NCBI GenBank assembly: GCA_963932185.1
Contig: OZ010678.1
Coordinates: 13,449,144-13,513,143, forward strand
Direction of reading: 5' to 3'
Source of the DNA: Troglohyphantes excavatus
Lineage: Eukaryota > Arthropoda > Arachnida > Araneae > Linyphiidae
DNA: 64,000 bases
Shown here: positions 23,816 through 35,789 of the stretch, piece by piece
How positions within the stretch are numbered: position 1 is the first letter of the stretch
Layout of the letters: every line of letters begins with the position of its first letter
Program-made: the position numbers and the translations under genes
Notes under the pieces: generated by a model
Databases searched by the model: none
Told to the model about the DNA's origin: nothing
The model's input: only the letters and a program-made list of their open reading frames with translations

Positions 23816-24177
23816 CTATAAGTCGACAAATCATCAATTTAAGAACATGTTTAAATCAAATAAAAAATATTTAAACTGCTTTTTAAACCGAAACCAATCA
23901 AAGAAGCTTTAATTAACCCAACGGAAAAGGGGTTGGTAAAAGCGCCCCTAGCGGTAGTCGGAGATTCCGTAAAAACGGGCGATGTGACACGCTTCTAAGT
24001 ACGTGTTTACGTGCTGCATCAAGGACGCTTTGGGTAAACAGACGGCGACCCAGAGCAGCTATGAAGCTCTGCAAATAATCCCCAGCAGTTCCATTTCAAC
24101 CTGACATGTTTTCGCTTGATCTATTGTGATGTCCCTAGACTAAGCTAATTTAGTAATATATTGCCCCAGATTTGTTG

Positions 24178-24520
24178 TAAAATAGAAATGTAATTCACCC
24201 TCTCATGTTGTAAAATAGAAATGTATCTCACCCATGTATCTTGAGGCTTCATGCCCAATATTTTTCACTGTGCTACATGTTTTATTTGTCCAAAGGACTT
24301 GAAAAGAACCTATGAAATGTAGGTCTTTCATGGAAAAAAAAGGCTCACGCCCTGGTAGTTTATTCACCTCTCATATTGTAAAATAGAAATGTAATTCACC
24401 CATGTAATTTTGAGGCATCATGCTCATTCTTTTTTCACTGTGCCACTTGTTATGAATGTCCAAAGGACTTGAAAAAAACCTATGTAATTATAGTCATTTT
24501 CATGGAAAGAGGCTCACGCT
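24178..24520 (+). repeat. Imperfect tandem repeat of about 170 bp
   Basis: GTAAAATAGAAATGTAATTC recurs at 24178 and 24379 (variant at 24211), each followed by the phrases CCAAAGGACTTGAAAA and GGCTCACGC. Two diverged units; no coding frame. Confidence 0.75.
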
Positions 24521-24749
24521 TATATTTTTAGTGCTGTAATATGTTGTTTCGTCTTCACGTCCTGTGTTGTCCCTGTTCTGTCCTTACTTGTTTTTACATG
24601 TCATTCAAATCTATCATAAAGTCATGTTGATATAAATAATAGTTATACAGGAGGTTAAAGGAGCTACGCTCCTAAGGTACTCCGCACGCTTCGCTCAACT
24701 CAACGCTAGTCTTCAATGCCAGACTCTCGTAAGGCCGCTGTGTCAACAT

Positions 24750-26250
24750 CATAGAAATGTATAAGACCTAGAAGGAAGAAGCGTATTGAAGCCGATGAAA
24801 CCTGCATGGGCGCGAAAATGGGTTGAGTTAGGCACATGGCTGTCAGATTAGCGACTTTTATCGCTTGCTTTTGATGGTGTTTCAATTATATTTTGACTAC
24901 AGTTGGCGAGCTATTTTACGTAATAATTGGATTATAGTATACGAGTACGCAAAAGTATATTTATTGATTATAACTATAAGGCCGAAGTTATCGTAATTAT
25001 TTGTAAATTCGCTTATTGATAATTATTTAATTAATTATTTTTACTCTAATTAATAAATGAATCTAATTAATAAAATATAGTTTAATTAACACAGTTTAAT
25101 CTAATTAATAGTATAATCTAATAAATAAAGTATAATCTAATTAGTATTATAATTAATAAAGTGTAGTCTAATTAATAAAGTATATAATATAATTAATAGT
25201 TTAATTAATAAAGTAATATAATTAATAGTTTAATTAATAAAGTAATATAATTAATAGTTTAATTAATAAAGTATATAATATAATTAATAGTTTAATTAAT
25301 AAAGTATATAATATAATTAATAGTTTAATTAATAAAGTATATAATATAATTATTAGTTTAATTAATAAAGTATATAATATAATTATTAGTTTAATTAATA
25401 AAGTATAATCTAATTAATAGTTTAATTAATAAAGCACAGTTAGTCTAATTAGTAAAGAGTATTATTGCATAATAATTTTTGTATATATTTTCTTCAAATT
25501 AAAAATTTAATCACACAATTTTATATTAATAGTTATAATATAATTAATAGTTTAATTAATAAAGTATAATCTAATTAATAGTTTAATTAATAAAGTATAA
25601 TCTAATTAATAGTTTAATTTATAAAGTATGTAATATAATTAATAGTTTAATTAATAAAGTATAATCTAATTAATTGCCTAATTAATAAAGTATAGTTAGT
25701 CTAATTAGTAAAGGGTATTATCGCCACTGGCTAAGTGGTACTATACATGCTAATTAGTACCAATTAAAATATAGTTTTTAAAATTTTATTACAATTAAAA
25801 AATTATTTATGTTGTTAATTTTTAATTATTTTAATGTTAATTATTTTTTATTAGTTAAGATAATAATTATTATTAAATTCCTTCAACTAATTATGGCAAT
25901 ATTTTAGGCATTGAGCCATAAAATAACTAAAATTACCTTTAAAAGTTAATAAATATAGCCACTCATGTGGACGTATAAAACTTCTAAAAAATAATATTTC
26001 CCCATAAAAGCAACACAAACAACATTTTTTCTCACTATCTACAATATTTCCGTGATTTTTTGCAATAATCAGCATTATCAAAAGAGTTGTATTTAAAGCG
26101 CAATAATTTTTTAAATGAAGCGATTTTAGTATGGAAACTCCTATCTCCCATGACTTTTTTGAGTTGAGTTGGCGAAAGCCGCCATACCTTCATTTCCCCT
26201 ATTGGCGAAACCGGCTTTCAGCCTTCCAGCAACCCTATTAGAGTTCAGTG
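24750..26250 (-). mobile_element. Family D element, copy 2 (reverse orientation)
   Basis: Same family as 9868-11406, on the minus strand. A perfect 8-bp duplication, GTCAACAT, flanks it at 24742-24749 and 26251-26258. The AT minisatellite at 25045-25690 is longer than in copy 1. Confidence 0.9.
25045..25690. repeat. AT minisatellite in D copy 2
   Basis: Tandem units of about 33 bp reading AATTAATAGTTTAATTAATA with AAGTATATAATAT. A 90-bp unrelated stretch (about 25460-25530) splits the array into two blocks. Confidence 0.85.
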
Positions 26251-26258
26251 GTCAACAT

Positions 26259-27234
26259 TGAAAAAGAAAAATCAACATCACGTGGTTTTAGCGCTGCCAC
26301 ATTTGGTTCCAAATTTGGTGCACTTTCTTCTTTTTGGTGATAAGGTGTTCTGTCCGAATTCAACTTAACATATATGAAGGTATTTACTTATTTTCAAACA
26401 ATTTGCGCTAAATATTTCCTCTTTATTAACGAAACGAAAATATCATTTTCTTTGTGTTCAATACTCGAAAAAACAAAACTCTTTATATTTCTCCGGTTTT
26501 ATTGTTCATATTTTCTTATTGAACTATACAAAATAACAATTGAAAGAACTTCGCTTATGGTAAATTTTTTACATAAAAACGTAACGCAATTATTTCAAAA
26601 GTTTAAAGTAAGAATAATATCTTTAATATATCTGTTAAACTCCCTTAAATTGTGTCACTCTTTAAAAAAAACGATATTTAAATACAAAATTAAACACAAA
26701 ATTACAATACTTCGATCTCGCTTAGTTCTGAAGTCGCCAAGGCCTGCCAAGTAATATTGGCGCATGAATGAATTGGCATTTCCACAAATCACGTGGTTTC
26801 AATGATGCACACACGGAAATCAGCATTTTTAATCCTCTATTTGTATCATTACTCTGTGTAGTCCTCGCTCGTCCTCTAACCAGGTTTTAAAAAAAAAACG
26901 CATTACTATTCCTAGGTCTTTCCGTCGATATAGACACCCAACCGCCGCCTTTAATTCGCAACTGTTTCTAATCGAAGACGACTTGTACATATCATTAGTC
27001 AAATGTCCCCTTTCCTGAAGCTCCTGTAATTACCTGATTTGCCGCCAACAACCGTCGTTTGAAAAATGCCCGCCATATGTGTGTCGAAAACGTAGCAAAA
27101 GCTCATCTCAAGGCATCTTGTCAAGGACTACAAAGCTGGGAATCGGTATAGTTCACTTTGTCCTCATTTGTTTTAATTTAATGGCTCTCGTCCGATGGAC
27201 AGTTGCTTATTTTAGCTGATAGATGCTTCCCCCA
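26259..27234. other. No gene recognised
   Basis: A 126-codon frame at 26374-26754 is rich in F, I, L and K, as expected by chance in AT-rich DNA; I do not support it. CACGTG occurs near 26279 and 26800. No clear mobile-element end. Confidence 0.5.
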
Positions 27235-27640
27235 TTGCGAATGACTCATGTTTACTTGCACTGACAGTTTTCTATAGGTTTGTGGAAGGACTTTCATCAG
27301 ATTCATACTTTAATTTCTAAGCAACTCACGTAGTTGAAGTTTCCCTTTTTTAACCGACTGAACAGCGCGCCAACCAAAACTTTCAAATAATACGCCAGAA
27401 ACTAATTAAAAACCCCAAATCGCGCGCCAAGGATAGAAAAGATTATCAATTCGACTTATGTATTTTTTTATGTAATGTTCACGCAAGATTTCTGTTCTAA
27501 TTAAGATATTTGGACATTTTTTTTTGTTGGATAATAACAGTTTTTCGGAGATAATTATTATTATTTCGGAGATAATATTTATGAGAGTTGTTCCTCTTTA
27601 AATCTTTTGGATGTTACTAAAGGTTAAAATTTGGATGTTA
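27235..27640 (+). repeat. Dispersed repeat E, copy 1
   Basis: Matches 35790-36165 in the same orientation, sharing AACCGACTGAACAGCGCGCC and GTTGAAGTTTCCC. Function and element type unknown. Confidence 0.8.
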
Positions 27641-27669
27641 ATCAACGGGAGTAACATACAGCCGGGGGA

Positions 27670-27895
27670 AAAAAAACGAACCACCAATGATTATTTCGTT
27701 AGTTTTTATAGTAGAGCTATACTTAATATACCATTTTGTATGGAATAAAGTCTACTACACATTTATATACAAAAAATTTGCATAGGGGACTATCTTCATT
27801 TTAAAGTCCGCACCAACTTTAAAATTTCCATAGTAACACCCAATTTTGATTCAATATTTAGAATCTACGACAAAATTTATCGTTGAATATCAATT
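27670..27895 (-). repeat. Inverted fragment of family H
   Basis: Reverse complement of the part of H corresponding to 6655-6835, directly upstream of H copy 2. Together they form a head-to-head arrangement that could pair over about 190 bp with 28620-28790. Confidence 0.75.
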
Positions 27896-27901
27896 TGCAA
27901 G

Positions 27902-29036
27902 TCATTTGGTTAAGTAGTTTTTTAATTATGAATACCGAAAGTTTAGAACTCGTAATGTTAAATGAATTTCTTAAACTTTAAATCATATATTTCGAAATAA
28001 TAATTTTATTAAGCTGATATTTTTATCTCTGTTACTTCTAAACGACCCAAATAAAATACACTAACTTTCATTACTTATATGTATATTTTTTAATTTTATT
28101 TAAATTAGGATATTAATATTCATAAAAATTATGAATTGCTACCATGTTATATTTTGATAGTGATGGATTCAGAAAAACGCTTTATATGCATATCTAAAAC
28201 TTCATGATTTTCCTCTTTGTAGTTTTTTTGCTATATTTAAATGTGCATCAAATGATCATTTCAGCGGTCATACACAAATTTAAATTCTACAGAACTTAAC
28301 AGAAATCTTCACTAATTTGGAGAATTAAAAGCGCTGTGATCGCGTTGGCATAAAATTTTAAATTCTTATATAAAGGCGAGGGGTATACGGGAGTGGAGGA
28401 ATGAATGACAACGGGAAAAGAAGAACCACGGCTAACGACAAAACATTTTCTACCCGCGTCCATTTCGTATTCCAAATAAAACGTGGAGGTAGCCCCTCAA
28501 ATAAGTTGGATACATATTGTCTAATATCTCTGCATATAAATGTAGGAAATTAATGAAAATTTATATTTAGATTATTTTGAGGGCGGGGAATATTTCTGCG
28601 CTATCAAAAGTAGGTGTTGCTATTCAAAATTTTAAAGTTGGTGCGGATTCGAGTATGAAGATAGTCCCCTATGCAAATTTTTTGTATATCAATGTATACT
28701 AGACTTTATTCCCTACAAAATGGTATATTAAGTTTAGCTCTACTATAAAAACTAAAGAAATAATCCTTGGTGTTTTTTTTTTCCGCGGCTGTACATACAT
28801 CCACGTTATTGTATAACCAACTTCTCCATTATCAATCTTTCCAGTTCTTGCAGGAGCAAATAAAATATCTTTACAAATTAGAACTTTTAACACTGTGGTT
28901 CCTCTTGATGATGACAAATTAAGAATATAATTTATTTCGCTATAAATATTGTAATTGTATCAATTTTGTAACTTATTTCCTTCCCGTGAGTAGAACGGGT
29001 ATTTCAGCTAGTAAAGTATAAACGTTACCAACGTTA
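27902..29036 (+). repeat. Dispersed repeat family H, copy 2
   Basis: Begins TCATTTGGTTAAGTAG like copy 1 and stays collinear with it to about 29030. It then jumps to a CGTTACGCTTAA end, which suggests an internal deletion of about 450 bp relative to the other copies. Confidence 0.75.
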
Positions 29037-29914
29037 CGCTTAAGAGTGCTGTCGAAATGCCCCAAACGACTGCCCGAAGGATTGCCTGTAAGCACCATGA
29101 TCGACTGCTCGGAAGGGGTCTTGGATGTAATCCTGAGTAGTCGGAGGCCGAAGACCACAATTACCCAGGAACATAAATCGACGTTAAAAGTTTGTGACGT
29201 TAGTGCCGCGGTACGTGCGTGCGCTCAAAACCATGTATGGCATTCGTGATGTCCACACGACTTAAAACGACTAACCAACAGCGGATCAACTGATCGCGAG
29301 TTCTAATCGCAACATTCGCTTTTAAACGCATTAACTTAATGTCAGTTATTTGTATATTTCCGATATGTAAAATATCATCTGACCAGGGTGCTAAATTACG
29401 AGGCAGTATTCTCGAGTCTTTCCTTTTATATAGATCTCGAACATTAAATTTCCATAATAAATAGCAACATCCGTCCTTTAACAATGGTTCAAAAATACGA
29501 GACAGCTTTCCCGGGTTCTTCTTTCAAGATATACGCGAACCGTTTACAATAGCACAAAGTGCAGTTCTAATGCTGCGCTAGCCAATCAATCGAAGTGAAC
29601 TGGCAACGATAAAAATTTATTTCGCTTTCGAAAGTTTGTTTATATTTTTAAAATGGCGATAGTTTGCTCTTATTACAATAATTTGTTACTAAAATATCCG
29701 AAATTACGAAAAAATAACATTCCTATATTAAATCAATAAATTATAACATTTATAAATATAATATTTAACATCGTTCCATTGTACTACGACTGCATATTCG
29801 AGGGTTACCGTCTCGTTTGGCATTATTAACAAACGCGTCACAGAATTGGCGACTTAATTTTGTGGAAAATTCGGTGCCCCGTGATAGTACATTAGTTCCA
29901 GAATTTTAATTTAA
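29037..29914. other. Unassigned stretch upstream of zinc-finger gene B
   Basis: GC-richer at 29040-29280, with related words CGACTGCCCGAAGGATTG and CGACTGCTCGGAAGGGGT about 55 bp apart. No supported gene. 29390-29580 shares a weakly conserved phrase (TACGAGGCA..TTCCC..GGT) with hAT-N near 2455. Confidence 0.4.
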
Positions 29915-29969
29915 TCCTTCGCCATAAACCTTGCATATAAGATATCCTTGCTCCCAAAGATTTTTAGTG

Positions 29970-31163
29970 ATGTCTGCTCGAAGAAACGTTACTAAACAAA
30001 AAGTCCTAGATCAAGCAGCACAAAAGTCAAAGCCATGTGAAGTTTGTAATAAACAGTTTATTACTGAAGAGAGGCTGAAGAAGCATCTCCGCATCCACGC
30101 AGGACACTCTTGTGAAGTGTGCAACAAACAATTTTCACAAAGAGGTTATCTCATGAGGCATCTCCTCACCCACACAGGTGAAAAGCCGCACTCCTGTGAA
30201 GTGTGCAACAAGCAATTTTCACAAAGAGGTTATCTCAGGTCGCATCTCCTCACCCACACTGGTGAAAAGCCACACTCATGCGACATTTGTAACAAGCAAT
30301 TTACTCAAAGTACACAACTCAAGTTGCATCTCCTCACCCACACAGGTGAAAAGCCACACTCATGTGACATTTGTAACAAGCAATTTTCTCGAAAGTGCTA
30401 TCTCAAGAGTCATCTCCTCACCCACACAGGTGAAAAGCCACACTCATGCGACATGTGCAACAAGCAATTTTCTCGAAAGGAGGAACTTAAGATACATCTC
30501 TATACCCACACAGGCGAAAAGCCACACTCCTGCGACATGTGCAACAAGAAATTTTCTACAAATACTCATCTCAAGGTTCATCTCCTCGCCCACACAGGTG
30601 AAAAGCCGCACTCATGCGACATGTGCAACAAGCAATTTTCTCAAAAGGCGTATCTCAATCAGCATCTCCGCACCCACACTGTTGAAAAGCCTCATTCATG
30701 CGATATGTGCAACAAGCAATTTTCTCGAAAGGAGGAACTTGAGATACATCTCTATACCCACATAGACGGAAAGCCACCTTCGTGCGACATGTGCAACATG
30801 CAATTTTCTACAAAACCTCATCTCGAGATGCATCTCCTCTCCCACACAGGTAAAAAGCCATACTCATGCGACATGTGCAACAAGCAATTTTCTCGAAAGA
30901 ATGAATTTAAGAGACATCTCTGCGCCCACACAGGCAGAAAGCCACACTTGTGCAACATGTGCGACAAGCAATTTTCTACAAAAGTTCATCTCAAGGTTCA
31001 TCTGCTCGCCCACACAGGTGAAAAGCCGCACTCATGCGACATGTGCAACAAGCAATTTTCTCAAAAGAGGCATCTCAATCAGCATCTCCTCACCCACACA
31101 GTTGAAAAGCCTCATTCTTGTGAAGTGTACAGTCCAGTGGCGGATTTAACAGGCGGCAAATAG
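29970..31163 (+). CDS. C2H2 zinc-finger protein B, truncated by a hAT insertion
   Basis: A 397-residue frame starting at the ATG of MSARRNVTKQ, conserved with A and C. Thirteen consecutive C-x2-C-x12-H-x3-H fingers follow, the first ending in a short RIHAGHS linker and the others in TGEKPHS-type linkers with variants (TVEKPHS, IDGKPPS, TGKKPYS). Nuclear DNA binding is the expected role; the target is unknown and no effector domain is visible. The frame runs into the hAT element at 31135, and the stop (31161-31163) comes from hAT sequence, giving the tail SPVADLTGGK. The remaining fingers lie as a broken block beyond the element. It is a working truncated gene or a recent pseudogene; the first thirteen fingers show no lesion. 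Confidence 0.8.
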   Translation: MSARRNVTKQKVLDQAAQKSKPCEVCNKQFITEERLKKHLRIHAGHSCEVCNKQFSQRGYLMRHLLTHTGEKPHSCEVCNKQFSQRGYLRSHLLTHTGEKPHSCDICNKQFTQSTQLKLHLLTHTGEKPHSCDICNKQFSRKCYLKSHLLTHTGEKPHSCDMCNKQFSRKEELKIHLYTHTGEKPHSCDMCNKKFSTNTHLKVHLLAHTGEKPHSCDMCNKQFSQKAYLNQHLRTHTVEKPHSCDMCNKQFSRKEELEIHLYTHIDGKPPSCDMCNMQFSTKPHLEMHLLSHTGKKPYSCDMCNKQFSRKNEFKRHLCAHTGRKPHLCNMCDKQFSTKVHLKVHLLAHTGEKPHSCDMCNKQFSQKRHLNQHLLTHTVEKPHSCEVYSPVADLTGGK

Positions 31164-32133
31164 ACAGTTGTCGCCTGGGTCCCTTGCCTTGAGTCCATTT
31201 GGGCCCCCCTTGACTCCAGAAATGAAAAAAGGGATAGGAGCAAAAATAATTCTTCAATGTTTTAGCATATTTTATCAAACGAATTACAGTATTTTTCCGT
31301 ATGGCTTCCATTGCGATTTCTCATACGAGTAGATAGGGGCCCTTCTTCGACTGGCCAGGGTCCACACCTTTTTACAGGGCCGATTACCGAAAAGCTCTGT
31401 GGAGACATTTCTTACACTTCACATTTCAGAGAAGCCCTCAAATCCTCTACTAGCAAATTTGGGGCCCCTTAGCAGACGCAAGACCCTGTGCAAATGTAAC
31501 AGCGGGACACCATGAACTATAATATAAATTTAAGATTTATAATATTTTTACTAGATTTTAAGATTTTTATTATTTTGTGAGGCATTACAGATACTGATAC
31601 TCGAAAATTAAACCCACACCATTTAAGGTGCATAAAGAGGTTAGCATTTTCTTATCATTATTTTAAATATTTATTTTAAAATTAAAAACTGTTTCAAAAC
31701 CGTGTAATATAAATAAGGGTAAACAATAACAAATTATTTTAGAATTAAAAAAAAGTTTGTTGTTGTCGGTGCGGGGCCCTGTGTGAAGGCACCCGTAGCA
31801 CACCCCTACGGGCAGTTCTGCTCGCATATACTATAAAAACGTATAACGTCTTTTATTAAAATATAAATACAACGTTAAAATACGCAATAAAAATCCATAT
31901 AATCTGGACATGTTTCGGTAGATACATTTCCCTTCATCAGCAGAAAATAAAAAGTCTGTGTCCCCCAGTACAATTTTTCTACGTCTTGTAGACCCCGAAA
32001 CCTCCTCCCCCCATGTCACGACGCCATAGTCCCACATGATAAACTCCTTCCCCCAAAGGTACCTGAAGTAAATTGAAAAATAGGCCTCTCGAAAGCTTTG
32101 CCGCCTGTGCCTTTTCTCTTAAATCCGCCACTG
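31135..32133. mobile_element. hAT element inside zinc-finger unit B
   Basis: Ends CAGTGGCGGATTTAA and TTAAATCCGCCACTG (15-bp TIR). The right flank is ACATAGTC (32134-32141); the left flank is GTACAGTC, the same word with a two-base loss. Unit C carries the same insertion with an intact left ACATAGTC, which shows the original 8-bp duplication. 999 bp, with no transposase. Confidence 0.93.
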
Positions 32134-32162
32134 ACATAGTCTATCGGGTTTGACCCTGAACT

Positions 32163-32720
32163 TGCACAAGAGTCAAAGACCTGTGAAGTTTGTAATAAGC
32201 AGTTTATTACTGAAGGGAAACTGAAGAGACACCTCCTCTCCCACACAGGTGAAAAGCCGCACTAATGCGACATGTGTAACAAGAAATTTTCTCAAAAGGG
32301 GCATCTCCTCACACACACAGTTGAAAAGCCTCATTCATGCAATATGTGCAACAAGCAATTTTCTCGAAAAGAGGAACTTAAGAGACATCTCTTCACCCAC
32401 ACAGGCAGAAAGCCACACTTGTGCGACATTTGCAACAAGCAATTTTCTACAAAAGTTCATCTGCTCCCCACACAGGTGAAAAGCCACAGTCATGCGACAT
32501 GTGTAACAAGCAATTTTCTCAACAGGGAGTATCTGAAGAGTTATCTCATCACCCACACAGGTGAAAAGCCACACTCATGTGAAGTGTGCAAAGGTCAATT
32601 TTCACAATGAGGGTATCTCAAGAGGCATCTCCTCATCCACACAGGTGAAAAGCCACAGTCATGCGACTCTCAAGAAGCATTTATTCTTCCACACAGGCAA
32701 AAAACCATATTAATGTGAAG
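32163..32720 (+). pseudogene. Broken continuation of zinc-finger gene B
   Basis: Resumes with CEVCNKQFITEGKLKRHLLSH, then TGEKPH followed by a TAA stop (32263-32265), where unit C has a Ser codon. Further fingers (CNMCNKQFSRKEELKRHLFT, CDICNKQFSTKVHL) follow, then a frameshift near 32462 and another finger-like stretch ending in a stop after CEVCKGQFSQ. The last block (from about 32655) has the same SCDSQEAFIL frame-destroying end as A and C. Coding capacity is lost. Confidence 0.8.
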
Positions 32721-34068
32721 TGTGCTTCTTTCGGGTTAGATCCTGAACTTTCATCATTTGCCACTTGATTGTTTTGCCTTAGTGACATTATTAAAGAAAC
32801 CGGAACAGATCTATTATAGGACACTTGGCACTTTTTGACGAAAAAAGTCAACAAATTGTTTTCTCAATTTGTGCCGATCAATTTTAGAATTTAGTATCAA
32901 GTTTTATGCAACAAAAGCGGTCATTAGACTTTTCTGGTGTTTTTAATTATTGACCGACACTCCAGGGCTCGCAACACTTTTTATGTACGTCCCCAAGGGA
33001 AAAAGGGACCCTACATCTTACAAAAAAAGAACCATCAAAATTTAAATCCTCATTAAATTTTCAGTCATCAACGCGAGAGTGATAAAATTATAAGAAAAAT
33101 GCAATGGATTAAAAAGAGTTTAATAAAAAAAAGTTATATTTTATATCTAACAATACAGGCCAGCCAACTGAACTATTTGGTTGCATGCAACTGAAAAATT
33201 CAAATTGTATTTGCTCATTTAGTAATTATCGGACATGTAACTATTGGATAAAATATCCTTTCGCTTTATACAGCGCTAACAACTTTATCAAATAATCAAC
33301 AATTTAGTGATTTTGTATAGATTGTAAAAATACAAGTTTGGGTGATTTATCATCTTTACTTTGCCAATTTCAAAATCTGAAACATGGCAGCACCGAGTTT
33401 CATGCAATTAAAATAATCGCCAGACAGTTGCTGAGTGATTTTTTAGTCACTTGGCTGTGCCTGCAAATAATTTATAATTGGAGATTTAATTACATCATTC
33501 ATCATGACTTTTTCACCCAGCAAATTCAAGAGTTTAATAACTATTGGTTGAATTGTGTACAACTTGTGCATTAAACAGTCCTATTCCCAAATCATATTAA
33601 CATAAACAACAGCTCGCTGCAAATATTTACCATTTCATTTCCAGTTTTATAACATCAATTCCATTTGAAATTCTTCGAAGGCTGCATATATTGAGTTGGT
33701 CTTGCATTCAGTATCTCTCTTCACAAGTCATTTTAAATAAATGCTTACATATTTTTTTTCCATGATTGAATGTATTATAAGCTATATATTTGTTACTTTT
33801 AGCAGAAATACATACATATCATATAAATCAGTGAATGAACATATTACAAGCGGCACATGCGTTTTGTTTTTTTCAAATAATTTTAGTTTTCTTTTGAACT
33901 ATAGCATTTTATTTCAACCAAATATTTGAAGAAAATCGGACCATTATTAAAAAAGTTAGTAAATTTGCGAAAATACTTTATATAATCTCGTATTTTTTTA
34001 AACTTTTTATATTATGGTCCGAACTGAAATTTAGCAGGAATGCCACTTATTGCAGAAAATGTCTATTC
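32721..34068 (+). other. Non-coding downstream part of zinc-finger unit B
   Basis: Collinear with 12740-14330 (A) and 52550-53940 (C). No gene. At 32969 it keeps the empty site for the MITE found in A. Confidence 0.75.
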
Positions 34069-34330
34069 AAGGGCGGATCCCGAGGTTATTGTTGGGGGGG
34101 GGGGGGGTAATACAGTATATTGTTATCATGAAGATCCAATTCACCCCCCTCCCCCCTCAAGCTTCTCAATAATCGAAAGTTTTTCCGTTGCTGGAGAAAC
34201 TATAATGAAATTCAACATTTTTCATTCACTTTTCATTTAAATTTTTTAAATATTACATTACTTATTTCTCTATAAAATTTAAAATAAGCATACTTTGAGT
34301 AACTCTGTCTACGAAATTTGTATCACTGGA
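34069..34330 (+). mobile_element. Element I fragment in unit B
   Basis: Begins CAAGGGCGGATCCCGAGG next to a G run and ends near AACTCTGTCTACGAAATTTG. Present at the same place in unit C (53946-54215) but not in A. The GCGGATCC start resembles degraded CAGTGGCGGATCCAG hAT termini. Related sequence, inverted, forms the loop and arms at 37270-37672. Confidence 0.6.
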
Positions 34331-34386
34331 AATAAAAAACTTGTAACGCTTCTGCATTATTTTATTTATTTATTATTATTATTAGT

Positions 34387-34459
34387 AATTATTTTATTTA
34401 AAAAAATGCTCAATAAACCTGACCCAGGTTTATTGAGCATTTTTTTAAATAAAATAATT
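34387..34459. repeat. Perfect 35-bp-arm hairpin
   Basis: Left arm 34387-34421 and right arm 34425-34459 are exact complements around the 3-base loop ACC. Unit C has the left arm and loop (near 54275-54318) but then continues with unrelated sequence, so the right arm in B is a new inverted copy of the left. Confidence 0.92.
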
Positions 34460-35239
34460 TAATCTTCATTATCAAAATTTATTTTTTTTGTATTCTAATG
34501 CATGATTGAAATTTCCTAATCAATAAGGACATAGCTGTAAGGTGAGGGTGTACTAAAATATCTTATAAGCTAAGGTATATTTCCTTTTTTTTTTCTATTA
34601 AAAAATTGCCTTAAAATTCTAGAAAATAAAGAAATATTAAGACACTTCAGAATTGAAATAAAACAAAACCTTGTATGAGAAACAAATATATCGTTGATGA
34701 AACACAGTTTTCTCGTGATTGGATTTTAAAATAATTATGAATCTAAGAACATTTTAATTAAAAATATTTTAATAAAAAAATTATACATTAGCAAAATTTT
34801 ATAAGTGATAAGTACAATTAATAAATGATTGATTGCAATTTTTATAAATTAAACTATTATCAATTAAATTAAGCATTTGTATTTAATAGATGTATTTAGC
34901 TTTCAAAAATTAAATTAAGAATTCTCTGAAAAACATCACACAACTTTCTATAATTTTTCTTCAAAATTTTTGCGTGATTTGATGGCAAAGTTTCATTTGC
35001 AAACTCTGCTCGATTAAAACTGTATTCCATCTATATTTACATCGAACTTAATCAAATTCAGTAGCTAGATGCAGTTTGGTGCACTATTAGTTCTAGGAAA
35101 GGTAGACTTCGCGACCAAAATAAAACATATACGTCGTTTTGAATGACTTCAAGGAAAAATTTGAAGAAAATTTAACAACGTGTTTGATCGTAACTTGTGA
35201 CAAGCAAATTTACAACAGACGAAATGCAGAAAGGTCAAG
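34460..35239. other. AT-rich stretch, no gene seen
   Basis: No coding frame or element boundary recognised. Confidence 0.5.
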
Positions 35240-35789
35240 TTAAAAAAGTTGAATTTTAGTTAAGTATGAACAACGAAAGACTGACTGGTTTAGCACTTAT
35301 GGCGATACATTACCCAGGGCCATTTTCTGCTGAAGATGTTTTAAATGTAATGGCCAGAAATGGGAAAAGAAGATTATTATTGTAAAATTTTAATGTAATT
35401 TATTTTTAATATTTCCAATATTTTTAACATTTTCGTTTTATCTAATATAATTTTAAGTAAGGTATTGGAATTTAATGAATTGACTAATAATTTCAATTTT
35501 TATAATTTCAAGTAAGTTTAATAGTTTCAATAGCAATAAAAATTTCTTTAGTGGTTGTTGATTGTGTAAAGTATTAATTAAAAATTTTAGTGGCGACGAC
35601 GACGATTGGTATTAATATTACTGAAGGGAAAACAAACAATTTCATTTATATTTCAAATTTTTTAATTTAAAATTTTAATTAGAATTTGCTCTAAATGTCA
35701 AAGCTGGGGAAGAAACTACCCCCCCCCCCCCAAATCGTAGCAACTGTTGGACCCCCACCCCCCCTTAGCAAAATCCTGGCTACGTGCTT
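35240..35789 (+). mobile_element. 3' end of a hAT element with transposase remnant
   Basis: Matches 5677-5944 and continues to a C-run and the phrase AATCCTGGCTACG, which resembles the CTGGCTACGCCACTG end of hAT-N. It carries the transposase C-terminal remnant. It was probably the 3' end of an autonomous relative, 5'-truncated here. Confidence 0.6.
35266..35385 (+). pseudogene. C-terminal remnant of a hAT transposase
   Basis: Thirty-nine codons, MNNERLTGLALMAIHYPGPF onward to RRLLL-stop, differing from the 5686 copy at a few codons. Only this last segment of the protein is recognisable; the upstream frame is closed. Confidence 0.6.

Larger units (their letters stand above)
22753..24033. mobile_element. 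Long-TIR element holding a probable solo LTR
   Basis: Starts CCAAAGCGTCCTTGAT and ends with its complement. The inverted arms extend inward about 110 bp, with GGCCGCTAGAGGCGC (left) matching GCGCCCCTAGCGG (right). GTAAA lies on both sides (22748-22752 and 24034-24038), part of a longer shared CTTTGGGTAAA, so the duplication length is ambiguous. No transposase. With the LTR removed the element is about 0.65 kb. Confidence 0.65.

Noticed and set aside
22753..24033. Assigning the long-TIR element to Mutator on a 9-bp TTGGGTAAA duplication
   Set aside because: That choice shifts the two inverted ends by four bases; the shared CTTTGGGTAAA makes the duplication length undecidable by eye.
26374..26754. 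126-codon plus-strand frame
   Set aside because: F/I/L/K-rich chance frame in AT-rich DNA, with no domain and no paralogue in the window.
29840..29870. Possible LTR end and primer-binding site (TCACAGAATTGGCGAC)
   Set aside because: No LTR, polypurine tract or gag-pol sequence nearby; the similarity is a few bases only.
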